Assembly (NCBI RefSeq): GCF_011927835.1
Contig: NZ_JAATJH010000001.1
Location: forward strand, 62,001-126,000
Reading direction: 5' to 3'
DNA length: 64,000 nucleotides
Source: Neolewinella antarctica
GTDB lineage: Bacteria; Bacteroidota; Bacteroidia; Chitinophagales; Saprospiraceae
Part shown: positions 10,184 through 18,247 of the stretch, in pieces
Layout: the number at the start of each line of letters is the position of its first letter
How positions within the stretch are numbered: the stretch's first letter is position 1
The notes under the pieces: generated by a model
Told to the model about the DNA's origin: nothing
The model's input: only the letters and a program-made list of their open reading frames with translations
The model's database searches: none
Position numbers and translations under genes: made by a program

Positions 10184-12517
10184 GTGTCAAACCCTATAAC
10201 CCGAATTAATTATCTGTTGCTGCTGTTTCTCTTGGTAGCTCCCTGTGGGCTTCGTGCCGGCCACATCGTTGGCGGAGAGTTTACCTACGCCTGCCGGGGG
10301 TGGTTGAACGATGACCCCGATACGGGCATCCGGGTTTACGACGTTCGAATCAACATGTACCGCGACAATATTGGCCAGGGGGCTTATTTTGATGGATTGG
10401 TCGGTACGGCTCCCGGAGGAGAACAAAGCGTTCCGGGGCACATCACCGTTTACCGGGGTCTGCAAGTTGTTCAACCGGCAACCAGAAGCATAACCCTGGG
10501 CCCCGTTTCCCCAATCCCACTCAACCTGGGTAACCCGTGCTTAGTGCTCACCGAACGCGCCGATCAGCAGGTCGGGATCTATGACTTCACGCTAGAATTA
10601 CCGATTGCTGACGAATCATATACCCTCACTTACCAGCGGTGCTGCCGTAACGGCGCAATTCGCAACTTGGTGAATGCGGAGGAAATTGGGAGTACGTATT
10701 TCATCGAGATCACCCCGGAGGCGCAACGGCGCTGTAACGCTAGCCCGAACTTTAACATCGACCCGCCCATCGCAATTTGCGTCAACGAAGCCTTCGAAAT
10801 CGACCTGGGCGCAACCGACCGTGAGAACGATAGCCTGGTTTATAAGTTATGTTCGCCAGTGCTGGGCGGCGGTACCGACGGGCTGAACGGAACGGGTACC
10901 GCCACTACTTTTGACGACGTGGCACCACTCATTGAATCACCGCCACCTTACCAGAACGCCACCTTCATCGGGCCGAGGTTCAGTCTGGAAAACCAGCTCG
11001 GGGTGGGTAGTGTGCTGGAGCTCAACAATTCGACGGGGCTCCTTTCCGGGCAACCCATTTTTCGGGGCACCTACGCCGTGGCCATCTGCGTGGAGGAGTG
11101 GTCACGCGATCCGGTCCCGATCTTGCTCAGCGAGACGAAGCGGGAATTTCAGCTGATCGTTAATCTGTGCGAAAATCAGGTGAACGCCGATCTCCTGACG
11201 GAGGAGATTGACTCTGCGGGGCGATTCTTTGTCCGTCAGTGCGGACCGGTTTCTACCATTTTTAACGAAAGCACCGATCAGGCTTTCATCTCTTCCTACA
11301 GCTGGACCGTGCAGGGCCCGAACGGTGAGGTGACCGGCACCGACCGCGATTTTGCTTCCAGTTTAGCCGAACCGGGCGTCTATGAGGGCCGGATGATCCT
11401 GAACGCCAACTCACGCACGGAAAATTGCCGCGATACCGCCGACTTCTTGCTGGGTGTATTTCCCGACCTGGCCGCCGATTTTGAGTTCGCCGATGCTAGT
11501 TGCGAAGTTGACCCGGTCGCATTCACCAATTTTAGTAGCACGTCTGGCAACAACACCATTAGCGATTACGCGTGGGATTTCGCGGACGACAGTGAAACGG
11601 ACCGCCGGATCAATCCCACGCATTTCTACGATACGGCCGGTTTATTCCCCGTCACGCTGACCATCGTGGATAACAATCGCTGCCGTGATTCCACTACGAT
11701 TGACGTGCCCTATTTTCCCGCACCCACCACGATCATTCTTGGTGCCGACAGGGGCTTTGGCTGCAAGCCATTCACCAAGCAGTTTGAAAACCTCAGCCGC
11801 CCCCTCAATGATGATTACGTTTTCGATTGGGATTTCGGTGATGGTGGGAGCAGCACGGAAGCCAACCCTACGCACGTTTACGAAAATAGTGGCAATTATG
11901 ACGTTTACCTGGGGATCACCAGCCCGACCGGGTGCTTCGTCGAACGGACTTTCCCGCGCCTGATCGACGTGCGGGACGCGCCTACCGCGGGCTTTACCTG
12001 GGAACCGGAGGAAGTTACTAATCTCGCACCAAATTTCCGAGTCTTTGATGCGAGCATCGACGCGAGCGGTAGGCGGTACACCATTACGAACGCCGCCGGC
12101 CGCCGACTATTTACCACGCCGGCCCCGGATTTTGACTACCAATTACGCGACACGTCGCTAATTTCAATTACCCAACTGGTCGCTCACCCAAGCGGTTGCG
12201 TGGATACGCTCACCCAGAATCTGCGCCTCCGGTTCGTCAACGTAGTGAACGTACCGAATGCCTTTACTCCGAACGGAGACGGCCTGAACGATGCCTTTTT
12301 CCCAGTCGGCTCCTTCGTTGAGGTTAGTGATTATTTATTTCGGGTTTGGACGCGCTGGGGAGAACTTATCTACTCAACCCCCGACCCGGAGGCCTCGTGG
12401 GACGGGACATTCAACGGCGCGCTCAGCCCCGGTGGCGGTTACTTGTGGGATTTGGAATACATTGACAACGATGAAGCATCGATCAGAATGAAGGGTGGGG
12501 TTGTGCTCGTTCGCTAA
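10184..12517 (+). CDS. PKD-repeat protein with type IX secretion (type B) C-terminal domain
   Basis: A large secreted protein of 777 aa. A signal peptide (YLLLLFLLVAPCGLRA) precedes HIVGGEFTYAC, a start shared by many Bacteroidota surface proteins. Two PKD-like domains contain YAWDFADDSETDRRINPTHFY and FDWDFGDGGSSTEANPTHVY (about residues 460-580). The end, from VNVPNAFTPNGDGLNDAF to the C-terminus, is the gliding-motility-associated CTD that routes cargo through T9SS. It probably acts at the cell surface in adhesion; that is inference. It starts with GTG; no in-frame ATG precedes the signal peptide. Confidence 0.88.
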   Translation: MSNPITRINYLLLLFLLVAPCGLRAGHIVGGEFTYACRGWLNDDPDTGIRVYDVRINMYRDNIGQGAYFDGLVGTAPGGEQSVPGHITVYRGLQVVQPATRSITLGPVSPIPLNLGNPCLVLTERADQQVGIYDFTLELPIADESYTLTYQRCCRNGAIRNLVNAEEIGSTYFIEITPEAQRRCNASPNFNIDPPIAICVNEAFEIDLGATDRENDSLVYKLCSPVLGGGTDGLNGTGTATTFDDVAPLIESPPPYQNATFIGPRFSLENQLGVGSVLELNNSTGLLSGQPIFRGTYAVAICVEEWSRDPVPILLSETKREFQLIVNLCENQVNADLLTEEIDSAGRFFVRQCGPVSTIFNESTDQAFISSYSWTVQGPNGEVTGTDRDFASSLAEPGVYEGRMILNANSRTENCRDTADFLLGVFPDLAADFEFADASCEVDPVAFTNFSSTSGNNTISDYAWDFADDSETDRRINPTHFYDTAGLFPVTLTIVDNNRCRDSTTIDVPYFPAPTTIILGADRGFGCKPFTKQFENLSRPLNDDYVFDWDFGDGGSSTEANPTHVYENSGNYDVYLGITSPTGCFVERTFPRLIDVRDAPTAGFTWEPEEVTNLAPNFRVFDASIDASGRRYTITNAAGRRLFTTPAPDFDYQLRDTSLISITQLVAHPSGCVDTLTQNLRLRFVNVVNVPNAFTPNGDGLNDAFFPVGSFVEVSDYLFRVWTRWGELIYSTPDPEASWDGTFNGALSPGGGYLWDLEYIDNDEASIRMKGGVVLVR

Positions 12518-12555
12518 CCTACTCGACAGTAAGCTGTTATATCGTAGTGAACAAA

Positions 12556-12588
12556 GTTGCCCGCTTCATCGGGGACGAGGCGGGCAAC
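12556..12588. terminator. hairpin between convergent genes
   Basis: GTTGCCCGC (12556-12564) pairs perfectly with GCGGGCAAC (12580-12588). On the minus strand it is followed by TTTGTTC, so it fits the 12644-13036 gene best and may also stop the rightward gene. Confidence 0.6.
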
Positions 12589-12643
12589 TGAATGGTCCAA
12601 GCCGTAGCGGGCGGAGTCGGGCCTAAATTAGTTCAACCGCAAA

Positions 12644-13036
12644 TTAGCGCGTCATTTCGTCACGCCGGAACAAGTACTGCGTGCTACCACCGGTGCTGCT
12701 GGCATTTCCGTCGGAGGGTAGCACCATTGCTTCCTGGTAAGTCCAGCCGTTCGCAATCAGGAAGTTGACCGCATGCATCACGGAGTTGAACTTCATTCGG
12801 TCGCCGTCCTGGGGGTTGATTACTTCCATGCGGGTACGGTTGCCGCCACCGGAAAAGGACTGTCCGTAGTCGATAAAGATGGTTACCCGGCTGGATAAGA
12901 ACCGCTCCTGGGCAATCATGCGGACCATCTGCACTTGCTCCAGGTTATTGATATTGACGCCATCGACGACGACTTGGCTGAACGCAGCCGTGGAGCCGAG
13001 GAACATAAAGGCAAAGACAAAAAATAGCTTTTTCAT
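12644..13036 (-). CDS. small exported protein, function unknown
   Basis: 130 aa with a standard signal peptide (MKKLFFVFAFMFLGSTAAFS). The mature part (QVVVDGVNINNLEQVQMVRMIAQERFLSS...) is compact, without Cys and without a recognisable domain; it ends in YLFRRDEMTR. The start is placed at ATG 13036, where the signal peptide begins; a longer frame to 13084 adds an unrelated Cys-rich stretch. It is probably periplasmic. Confidence 0.7.
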   Translation of the reverse strand: MKKLFFVFAFMFLGSTAAFSQVVVDGVNINNLEQVQMVRMIAQERFLSSRVTIFIDYGQSFSGGGNRTRMEVINPQDGDRMKFNSVMHAVNFLIANGWTYQEAMVLPSDGNASSTGGSTQYLFRRDEMTR

Positions 13037-13138
13037 AGTTGGTTGTTTAGAGTAGTAAATGCATTTGCGGGAGCAAAAGCACATAAGCGGGTGGCGGTAT
13101 AGCTTTTTCTTAACAAAACATGGACGTGGCCAAGACGT

Positions 13139-13510
13139 TTGCTCGTCATGCTGTTATTTGTCCTGAGTGTCCTCGTTGCCTTTTCCCCTTTTCCAGCTCC
13201 CGATGTTGCCGTTGAGTGGCTCGGCGAGATGACTTTCGACGTCGGAGACATTCCCCGGGGGAAGGATTATCGGCATAGTTTCCAATTTAAAAATCTTACC
13301 GACGCGCCGATTGTCGTTGACAACGTCCGCGTCGGCTGCGGATGCACGGCCACGGATTGGGAAGAGGTGCCGGTGGCCCCGGGTGCGGTCGGATCCATCA
13401 ACGTTACCTACGACTCGATGAACGGTGGGTATTTTCGGAAGTACGTCAAGGTGTATTTCGTCGGCCACCGGGGCGGGCACAAGCTTTACTTAACGGGGTA
13501 CGTCGAGTAG
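13139..13510 (+). CDS. DUF1573 domain protein
   Basis: 123 aa. A hydrophobic N-terminus (MLVMLLFVLSVLVAF) is followed by an Ig-like fold typical of DUF1573: FDVGDIPRGKDYRHSFQFKNLTDAPIVVDNVRVGCGCTATDWEEVPVAPGAVGSI. The GCGC motif and VxPGxxGxIxVxYD strand are hallmarks. Exported and probably periplasmic; no function is established for the family. It stands 101 bases ahead of lepB in the same direction, but lepB has its own -7 box. Confidence 0.8.
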   Translation: MLVMLLFVLSVLVAFSPFPAPDVAVEWLGEMTFDVGDIPRGKDYRHSFQFKNLTDAPIVVDNVRVGCGCTATDWEEVPVAPGAVGSINVTYDSMNGGYFRKYVKVYFVGHRGGHKLYLTGYVE

Positions 13511-13578
13511 TTGGGCCCGGTAGTAGATGCCGGGTGTTTTGGGGAGGAGCGGGGTGAGATGCGGCGCGGCGAATGTCT

Positions 13579-13586
13579 TACCTTCG
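13579..13586 (+). promoter_or_regulatory. -7 box upstream of lepB
   Basis: TACCTTCG, the commonest -7 variant in this window, 25 bases before the lepB ATG. No good -33 element is visible. Confidence 0.5.
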
Positions 13587-13611
13587 CGGCTGTCGTCCTA
13601 AATAATGATCT

Positions 13612-15228
13612 ATGACTTGGTTAAACCTCGTCCTTTTACTGGGGTACATCGGCCTGAGCGTCGCGCTGTATTTTCTCTTTCCGAAAGCCGGCCGCGAGGC
13701 TAAATCCGCCCTCATCCCCGGATACAATATGTGGGTCGTCGCTGAGATTGTCGGGCGGAAAGGTTGGCACAGCTTACTGCTGCTAATTCCTTTTTTCAAC
13801 GTCTTTATTTTTGCGGGGCTCATGGTCGATTTAGCGCGGTCATTCGGTCGTTACAATTTCGGCGAGCACGTACTGGCCGTGATCGCCTCCTGGGGCTACT
13901 TCGGCTGGCTGGGCAAGCAGGCCGGTCCGACGTTTACTTACAACGGCCCGATCCTGGAAGTCGAACGGCGTTACCACGCTGAGCTGAAAGCCGCCAGCGG
14001 TACGAAGCAGGAACGGGAAATCAATAAAGTCCACGCCGCCTACCCACAATTTCAGAAGCCATTCTACCAGGACTGGGCGGAGGCAGCCGTATTCGCCATT
14101 TTTGCCGCGGCTTTCATTCGCTTACTGCTGATTGAATCCTACATCATTCCTACCCCCTCGATGGAGGGTAACCTGAACGTTGGCGACTTTCTCTTCGTCT
14201 CCAAAATCCACTACGGGCTTCGTTTGCCCCAGACCTTGCTGATGATTCCCCTGGCGCACAACCAGACGCCCGTCATCGGTGGCGAGAGCTACATCGACGG
14301 AGCCGAGTTGCCCTACCGCCGCCTGCCCGCCCTCGAGAAAATCGACCGCTTCGATCCGGTAGTGTTCAACGTCCCCGCCGGCGACAGCGTCTACCTCATC
14401 CCCGGCCGCGCCGTCTACCCCCACGACCTGAACTACGACGTGCGTTACGACCAAATCAAGCGCTCGGTCGATGCTGGCAAGATCGACCTCATTACCCGCC
14501 CGGTCGATAAGCGGGACCACTACGTAAAACGCGCCATCGGTCTGCCGGGCGAAACGATCGAGGTGAGAAACCGGGACGTGTACATCAACGGCGAAAAGGT
14601 GGAAGACCCCGCCAACGTGCAGTATTCCTACTACGTCGAACCGCCCGTCAACCAAGTCAGCGAAAAATGGCGTGAGATGAGCATCAGCCCCGATGACTTA
14701 GCCGTTGACCAGGACAACGGCAGACAGTACTTGTTGCTCAGCCTGGAGCAGAAAGCCGCGCTGGAAAGCGGTAATGCCCCCCTCACGCTGACGCCCCGGA
14801 TCAAGGCCGGTGGCGTTCAGTATTACCCCCACGACGCTACTTACTTCGGCGACCAGGCGGTGGACAACTTCGCCGCCGTGCGGATTCCCGAACGGGGGAT
14901 GACCATCAAGCTCGACGCGCGGACCTACGCGCTGTACTGGCGCCCGATCGCGGTGTACGAAGGCAACGAATCTTTCGTGCGCCGGGGTAACAAATTCTTT
15001 CTCGACGATCAAGAAATCACGGAATACACCTTTAAACTAGATTACTACTGGATGATGGGTGACAACCGCCACAACTCGGAGGATAGCCGCGTGTGGGGCT
15101 TCGTGCCGGAAACGCACGTACTGGGCAAGCCGCTCTTCGTTTGGTTCTCGATCAAGGAGGGAAGCCTCGGAAATGGGGTGAACTGGCACCGCATCGGCCG
15201 GAGCGCTACTAAGACTGGTGGGCGGTAA
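13612..15228 (+). CDS. lepB: signal peptidase I, large Bacteroidota form
   Basis: Membrane serine protease that removes signal peptides from exported proteins. At 538 aa it is longer than classical LepB. Several N-terminal membrane segments (residues 3-22 and 50-105) form a DUF5684-like region, then the catalytic domain. Ser183 is in IPTPSMEGNL, the general-base Lys in YVKRAIGLPGETIEV, and box E is GDNRHNSEDSRVWG. Extra sequence between these boxes is common in Bacteroidota. dapB follows after 31 bases, possibly in the same transcript. Confidence 0.93.
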   Translation: MTWLNLVLLLGYIGLSVALYFLFPKAGREAKSALIPGYNMWVVAEIVGRKGWHSLLLLIPFFNVFIFAGLMVDLARSFGRYNFGEHVLAVIASWGYFGWLGKQAGPTFTYNGPILEVERRYHAELKAASGTKQEREINKVHAAYPQFQKPFYQDWAEAAVFAIFAAAFIRLLLIESYIIPTPSMEGNLNVGDFLFVSKIHYGLRLPQTLLMIPLAHNQTPVIGGESYIDGAELPYRRLPALEKIDRFDPVVFNVPAGDSVYLIPGRAVYPHDLNYDVRYDQIKRSVDAGKIDLITRPVDKRDHYVKRAIGLPGETIEVRNRDVYINGEKVEDPANVQYSYYVEPPVNQVSEKWREMSISPDDLAVDQDNGRQYLLLSLEQKAALESGNAPLTLTPRIKAGGVQYYPHDATYFGDQAVDNFAAVRIPERGMTIKLDARTYALYWRPIAVYEGNESFVRRGNKFFLDDQEITEYTFKLDYYWMMGDNRHNSEDSRVWGFVPETHVLGKPLFVWFSIKEGSLGNGVNWHRIGRSATKTGGR

Positions 15229-15259
15229 TTTTCCGTAAAAAGCACCTAAAGAGCTACGT

Positions 15260-16024
15260 ATGAAAATCGCGTTACTGGGTTACGGTAGGATGGGGCGGGT
15301 GATCGAAAGCCTGGCCATTGCCGCTGGCGACGAAATAGTCCTCAAGATAGATGCAGCTAACCGTGAGACCGTAACCAAAGCTGACCTGGCTACGGCGGAC
15401 GTTGCTATCGAATTTTCTCGCCCGGAGGCCGCGGTGGATAACATTAAATTTGCACTGGCGGCGGGCGTGCCGGTGGTGGTCGGCACTACCGGTTGGCTGG
15501 CGCAGCTTTCGGTCGTTACGGCGCTGACGCAGGAGCGGGGTGGGGCGGTATTCCATGCCTCCAATTTTAGCGTCGGGGTGAACGTATTTTTTGCCGCCGC
15601 CCAACAACTGGGTAAGCTACTGGCGGAGTTTGGTGGGTATTCTCCGGAGATTGAAGAGATTCATCATTTACAAAAACTAGAGTCTCCGAGTGGTACGGCC
15701 ATTACGCTAGCCGGGCGGTTTGCCAAAGAATCGGCTGATTATTCTGGTTGGCGGCTGGCCGGGGTCACATCGCCCGTCCCCCAACAAACCATTGCACCCG
15801 CGACCGCGCCCGCTGCTAATAAAATTCCCGTTCCCATCATTGCGGTTCGCTCAGCGGACGTACCCGGCACGCACGTACTCACCCTGACCAGTGACGTAGA
15901 TACGATCGAACTGACGCACACCGCGCACTCGCGGGAAGGCTTCGCAAAAGGAGCCCTCGTTGCCGCCCGCTGGATCATCGGAAAGCACGGCGTGTTCACC
16001 ATGGAAGATCTTCTGAAACTTTAG
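15260..16024 (+). CDS. dapB: 4-hydroxy-tetrahydrodipicolinate reductase
   Basis: Cytoplasmic NAD(P)H-dependent enzyme of the lysine/meso-diaminopimelate pathway. GYGRMGR (residues 7-13) is the nucleotide-binding turn, VVGTTGW and the signature EEIHHLQKLESPSGTA hold the catalytic His/Lys region, and HTAHSREGFAKGA closes the domain. 254 aa, normal for Bacteroidota. A perfect copy of the dispersed repeat is read in frame as APATAP (about residues 179-184), in a loop just before the conserved strand. All catalytic motifs flank it intact, so the enzyme is probably active. Confidence 0.95.
   Translation: MKIALLGYGRMGRVIESLAIAAGDEIVLKIDAANRETVTKADLATADVAIEFSRPEAAVDNIKFALAAGVPVVVGTTGWLAQLSVVTALTQERGGAVFHASNFSVGVNVFFAAAQQLGKLLAEFGGYSPEIEEIHHLQKLESPSGTAITLAGRFAKESADYSGWRLAGVTSPVPQQTIAPATAPAANKIPVPIIAVRSADVPGTHVLTLTSDVDTIELTHTAHSREGFAKGALVAARWIIGKHGVFTMEDLLKL
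15794..15811 (+). repeat. dispersed 18-nt repeat, copy 3, inside dapB
   Basis: Perfect GCACCCGCGACCGCGCCC in the dapB reading frame, coding Ala-Pro-Ala-Thr-Ala-Pro. It is the only copy found inside a gene; all other full copies lie between genes. Confidence 0.8.
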
Positions 16025-16050
16025 TGGAACATTAGCTTGCCCCTACGTTC

Positions 16051-16058
16051 TATCTTTG
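16051..16058 (+). promoter_or_regulatory. -7 box upstream of the beta-propeller gene
   Basis: TATCTTTG, a perfect TAnnTTTG, 18 bases before the ATG at 16077. The longer upstream reading frame begins inside this region, so the promoter supports the 16077 start. Confidence 0.6.
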
Positions 16059-16076
16059 CCAGCGCAAGCAACCACT

Positions 16077-16973
16077 ATGAGCAGACTTTTTTACCTTTTG
16101 ACCGGGCTACTGATTACGGCCACGGCCGCCGCCCAACTCCCCAACACCCAGGTTTACGCTTTCGACTTTCGGGTTCAGGACACGACCGTCCAGCTATCCA
16201 ATCCCGTCTACCTGACGAGTTTCAACCAACGCGGTTACAACAATCAACCCAGCTGGATCGACCGGAACCGGCTGCTGATGTCCGTGCAAACGACCGGACA
16301 GGATCAGCCCGACATTTACAGTTTCGACCTCGCGGCAAAAACCAAAACCCGCCTCACCGCCACCACGGCGGGGGAGTACAGCCCCAAAGCCATCGGGGGC
16401 ACCCAGCGTTTTAGTGCTATCCGCCAGGAATACGTCGGTCGCGATACGGTGCTACGGCTGTGGGAGTTCCCAATGAGTTTACGGGACAACGGCAAACCCG
16501 TTTTCAGCAGCGCGAACGGCATCGGCTACTACGAATGGCTCAATAGCGTGCAATTGGCGCTCTACCTGGTCCAAAGCCCGAGTCAACTGGTGCTCGCCAC
16601 GACCGACGCCGACGCGAAGCAACCATTAGCGCAGCAGACCGGCCGCTGCTTCAAGCGCCAACCCAACGGGAACCTGGCCTACGTCGACAAATCGACCACC
16701 CCGTACCGCATCATGGAAAAGAATCTGTACCGCCTCGATGAAGCCCCTAACTTCGTCACCGACGCGCTGGAGATGACCGAAGATTTTGCCATTCTGAACG
16801 ACGGTAGCTACTTGATGGCGCGCGGCAGCCAGCTTTTTCGCTACGACGCCATCCGCACGCCACGCTGGGTGCAGGTAGCCGATTTACGGCTATACGGCAT
16901 TCGCAACATTACGCGAATCGATGTCAGCGGTTTCGGTCGGCTGGCGCTCGTCGCGGACGGAACGCTGCGCTAA
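16077..16973 (+). CDS. exported TolB-like beta-propeller protein
   Basis: 298 aa with a signal peptide (MSRLFYLLTGLLITATAAA). Repeats of the PD40/WD40-like kind are visible: NQPSWIDRNRLLMSVQTTGQDQPDIYSFDL, YSPKAIGGTQRFSAIRQE, GYYEWLNSVQLALYL, CFKRQPNGNLAYVDK. This arrangement fits a periplasmic or surface beta-propeller. Ligand and role are unknown; similar proteins are annotated in many Bacteroidota without function. It follows dapB by 52 bases but has its own promoter. Confidence 0.72.
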   Translation: MSRLFYLLTGLLITATAAAQLPNTQVYAFDFRVQDTTVQLSNPVYLTSFNQRGYNNQPSWIDRNRLLMSVQTTGQDQPDIYSFDLAAKTKTRLTATTAGEYSPKAIGGTQRFSAIRQEYVGRDTVLRLWEFPMSLRDNGKPVFSSANGIGYYEWLNSVQLALYLVQSPSQLVLATTDADAKQPLAQQTGRCFKRQPNGNLAYVDKSTTPYRIMEKNLYRLDEAPNFVTDALEMTEDFAILNDGSYLMARGSQLFRYDAIRTPRWVQVADLRLYGIRNITRIDVSGFGRLALVADGTLR

Positions 16974-17056
16974 ATAATTTTCAGAGGAGGATGGAATCAA
17001 CCACCGTCGACACTCCGATCGTGCATTTTACAGAACCAAGTTAAACTTACCACACC

Positions 17057-18148
17057 ATGATTATTGGCTGCCCCAAAGAGATTAAAAACAACGAAAACCG
17101 GGTGGCCCTTACGCCCGGTGGAACCCTTTCCCTCGTCGGCCGCGGCCACACCGTGTACGTTCAGAAGGGCGCCGGCGATGGAAGTGGCTACACCGACGCC
17201 GACTACGCCGGCGCCGGCGCGGAACTGCTCGGAACCATCGAGGAGGTTTACGCCAAATCGGAGACAATCGTCAAAGTAAAAGAGCCGATCGCGAGCGAGT
17301 ACGCCCTGATCCGGAAAGGCCAATTCCTGTTCACCTACTTCCACTTTGCCGGCTCTCGCGACCTCACCGAAGCAATGGTAAAGTCAAAAGCTATTTGCTT
17401 GGCCTACGAGACGGTAGAAGCGCCCGACGGCTCCCTCCCGCTGCTCGTACCCATGAGCGAAGTCGCCGGCCGTATGGCCGTGCAGGAAGGCGCTAAGTAC
17501 CTGGAGTCGCCCTCCGGCGGGCGGGGTATTCTGCTCGGTGGCGTGCCCGGCGTGATGCCCGCTAACGTCCTCGTTCTCGGCGGCGGCATCGTCGGTACCG
17601 AAGCCGCAAAGATGGCCTCGGGCCTGAACGCTAACGTCATTCTGATGGACATCAGCCTGGTGCGGCTCCGTCACCTGGCGGAGATCATGCCGAAGAACGT
17701 TACGCTCATCTACAGTAGTGAGTACAACATTCGTCAGCAACTTTCGCGGGTGGATTTGATCATCGGCGCGGTGCTCATACCCGGTGCCAAAGCCCCCCAC
17801 CTGATTACCCGACAGATGCTCGGTGAGATGAAAAAGGGTTCCGTCGTCATCGACGTGGCCGTCGACCAGGGCGGTTGCATCGAGACGTGCCACCCGACTA
17901 CGCACGAAGATCCTACTTACGTCGTGGACGGCGTAATTCACTACTGCGTAGCGAATATGCCGGGCGCGGTTCCCTTCACCAGCACGCTGGCGTTGACCAA
18001 CGCCACTTTCCCTTACCTACTACAAATCGCTCAGAAAGGCTGGAAACAGGCCTGCGCCGATAACGCTGGTCTCGCCAAGGGGCTGAACGTGGTGGAAGGC
18101 GAAATCACTTACGGTCCGGTGGCGGAGGAGTTTAAGCAAATGTCGTAA
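17057..18148 (+). CDS. ald: alanine dehydrogenase
   Basis: NAD-dependent enzyme converting alanine to pyruvate and ammonia in the cytoplasm. MIIGCPKEIKNNENRVALTP contains the substrate-binding Arg/Lys region. VLVLGGGIVGTEAAKMASGL is the Rossmann loop, and DVAVDQGGCIETCHPTTHEDPTY and YCVANMPGAVPFTST are family signatures. 363 aa, near the normal 370. It is monocistronic, closed by a good hairpin. Confidence 0.96.
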   Translation: MIIGCPKEIKNNENRVALTPGGTLSLVGRGHTVYVQKGAGDGSGYTDADYAGAGAELLGTIEEVYAKSETIVKVKEPIASEYALIRKGQFLFTYFHFAGSRDLTEAMVKSKAICLAYETVEAPDGSLPLLVPMSEVAGRMAVQEGAKYLESPSGGRGILLGGVPGVMPANVLVLGGGIVGTEAAKMASGLNANVILMDISLVRLRHLAEIMPKNVTLIYSSEYNIRQQLSRVDLIIGAVLIPGAKAPHLITRQMLGEMKKGSVVIDVAVDQGGCIETCHPTTHEDPTYVVDGVIHYCVANMPGAVPFTSTLALTNATFPYLLQIAQKGWKQACADNAGLAKGLNVVEGEITYGPVAEEFKQMS

Positions 18149-18168
18149 ATGAGGTAGTTGATGAATGT

Positions 18169-18199
18169 GGGCTGGTTGTTGCTAGGCAATAACCAGCCC
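18169..18199. terminator. bidirectional terminator, ald / PorE-like gene
   Basis: GGGCTGGTT and AACCAGCCC pair perfectly around a short loop, itself partly paired, with AAATT on one side. It lies between convergent genes. Confidence 0.75.
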
Positions 18200-18247
18200 A
18201 AATTATGTGTAGTGGACACTGACGTTGAGGTCGGTACTACTTCTACC

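Noticed and set aside
13154-13480. Long reading frame opposite the DUF1573 gene
   Set aside because: A mirror frame produced by the high-GC codon use of the real gene; no signal peptide, domain or promoter. The same holds for the long frames opposite sdhA, groEL, the TonB receptor, the symporter and pyrG.
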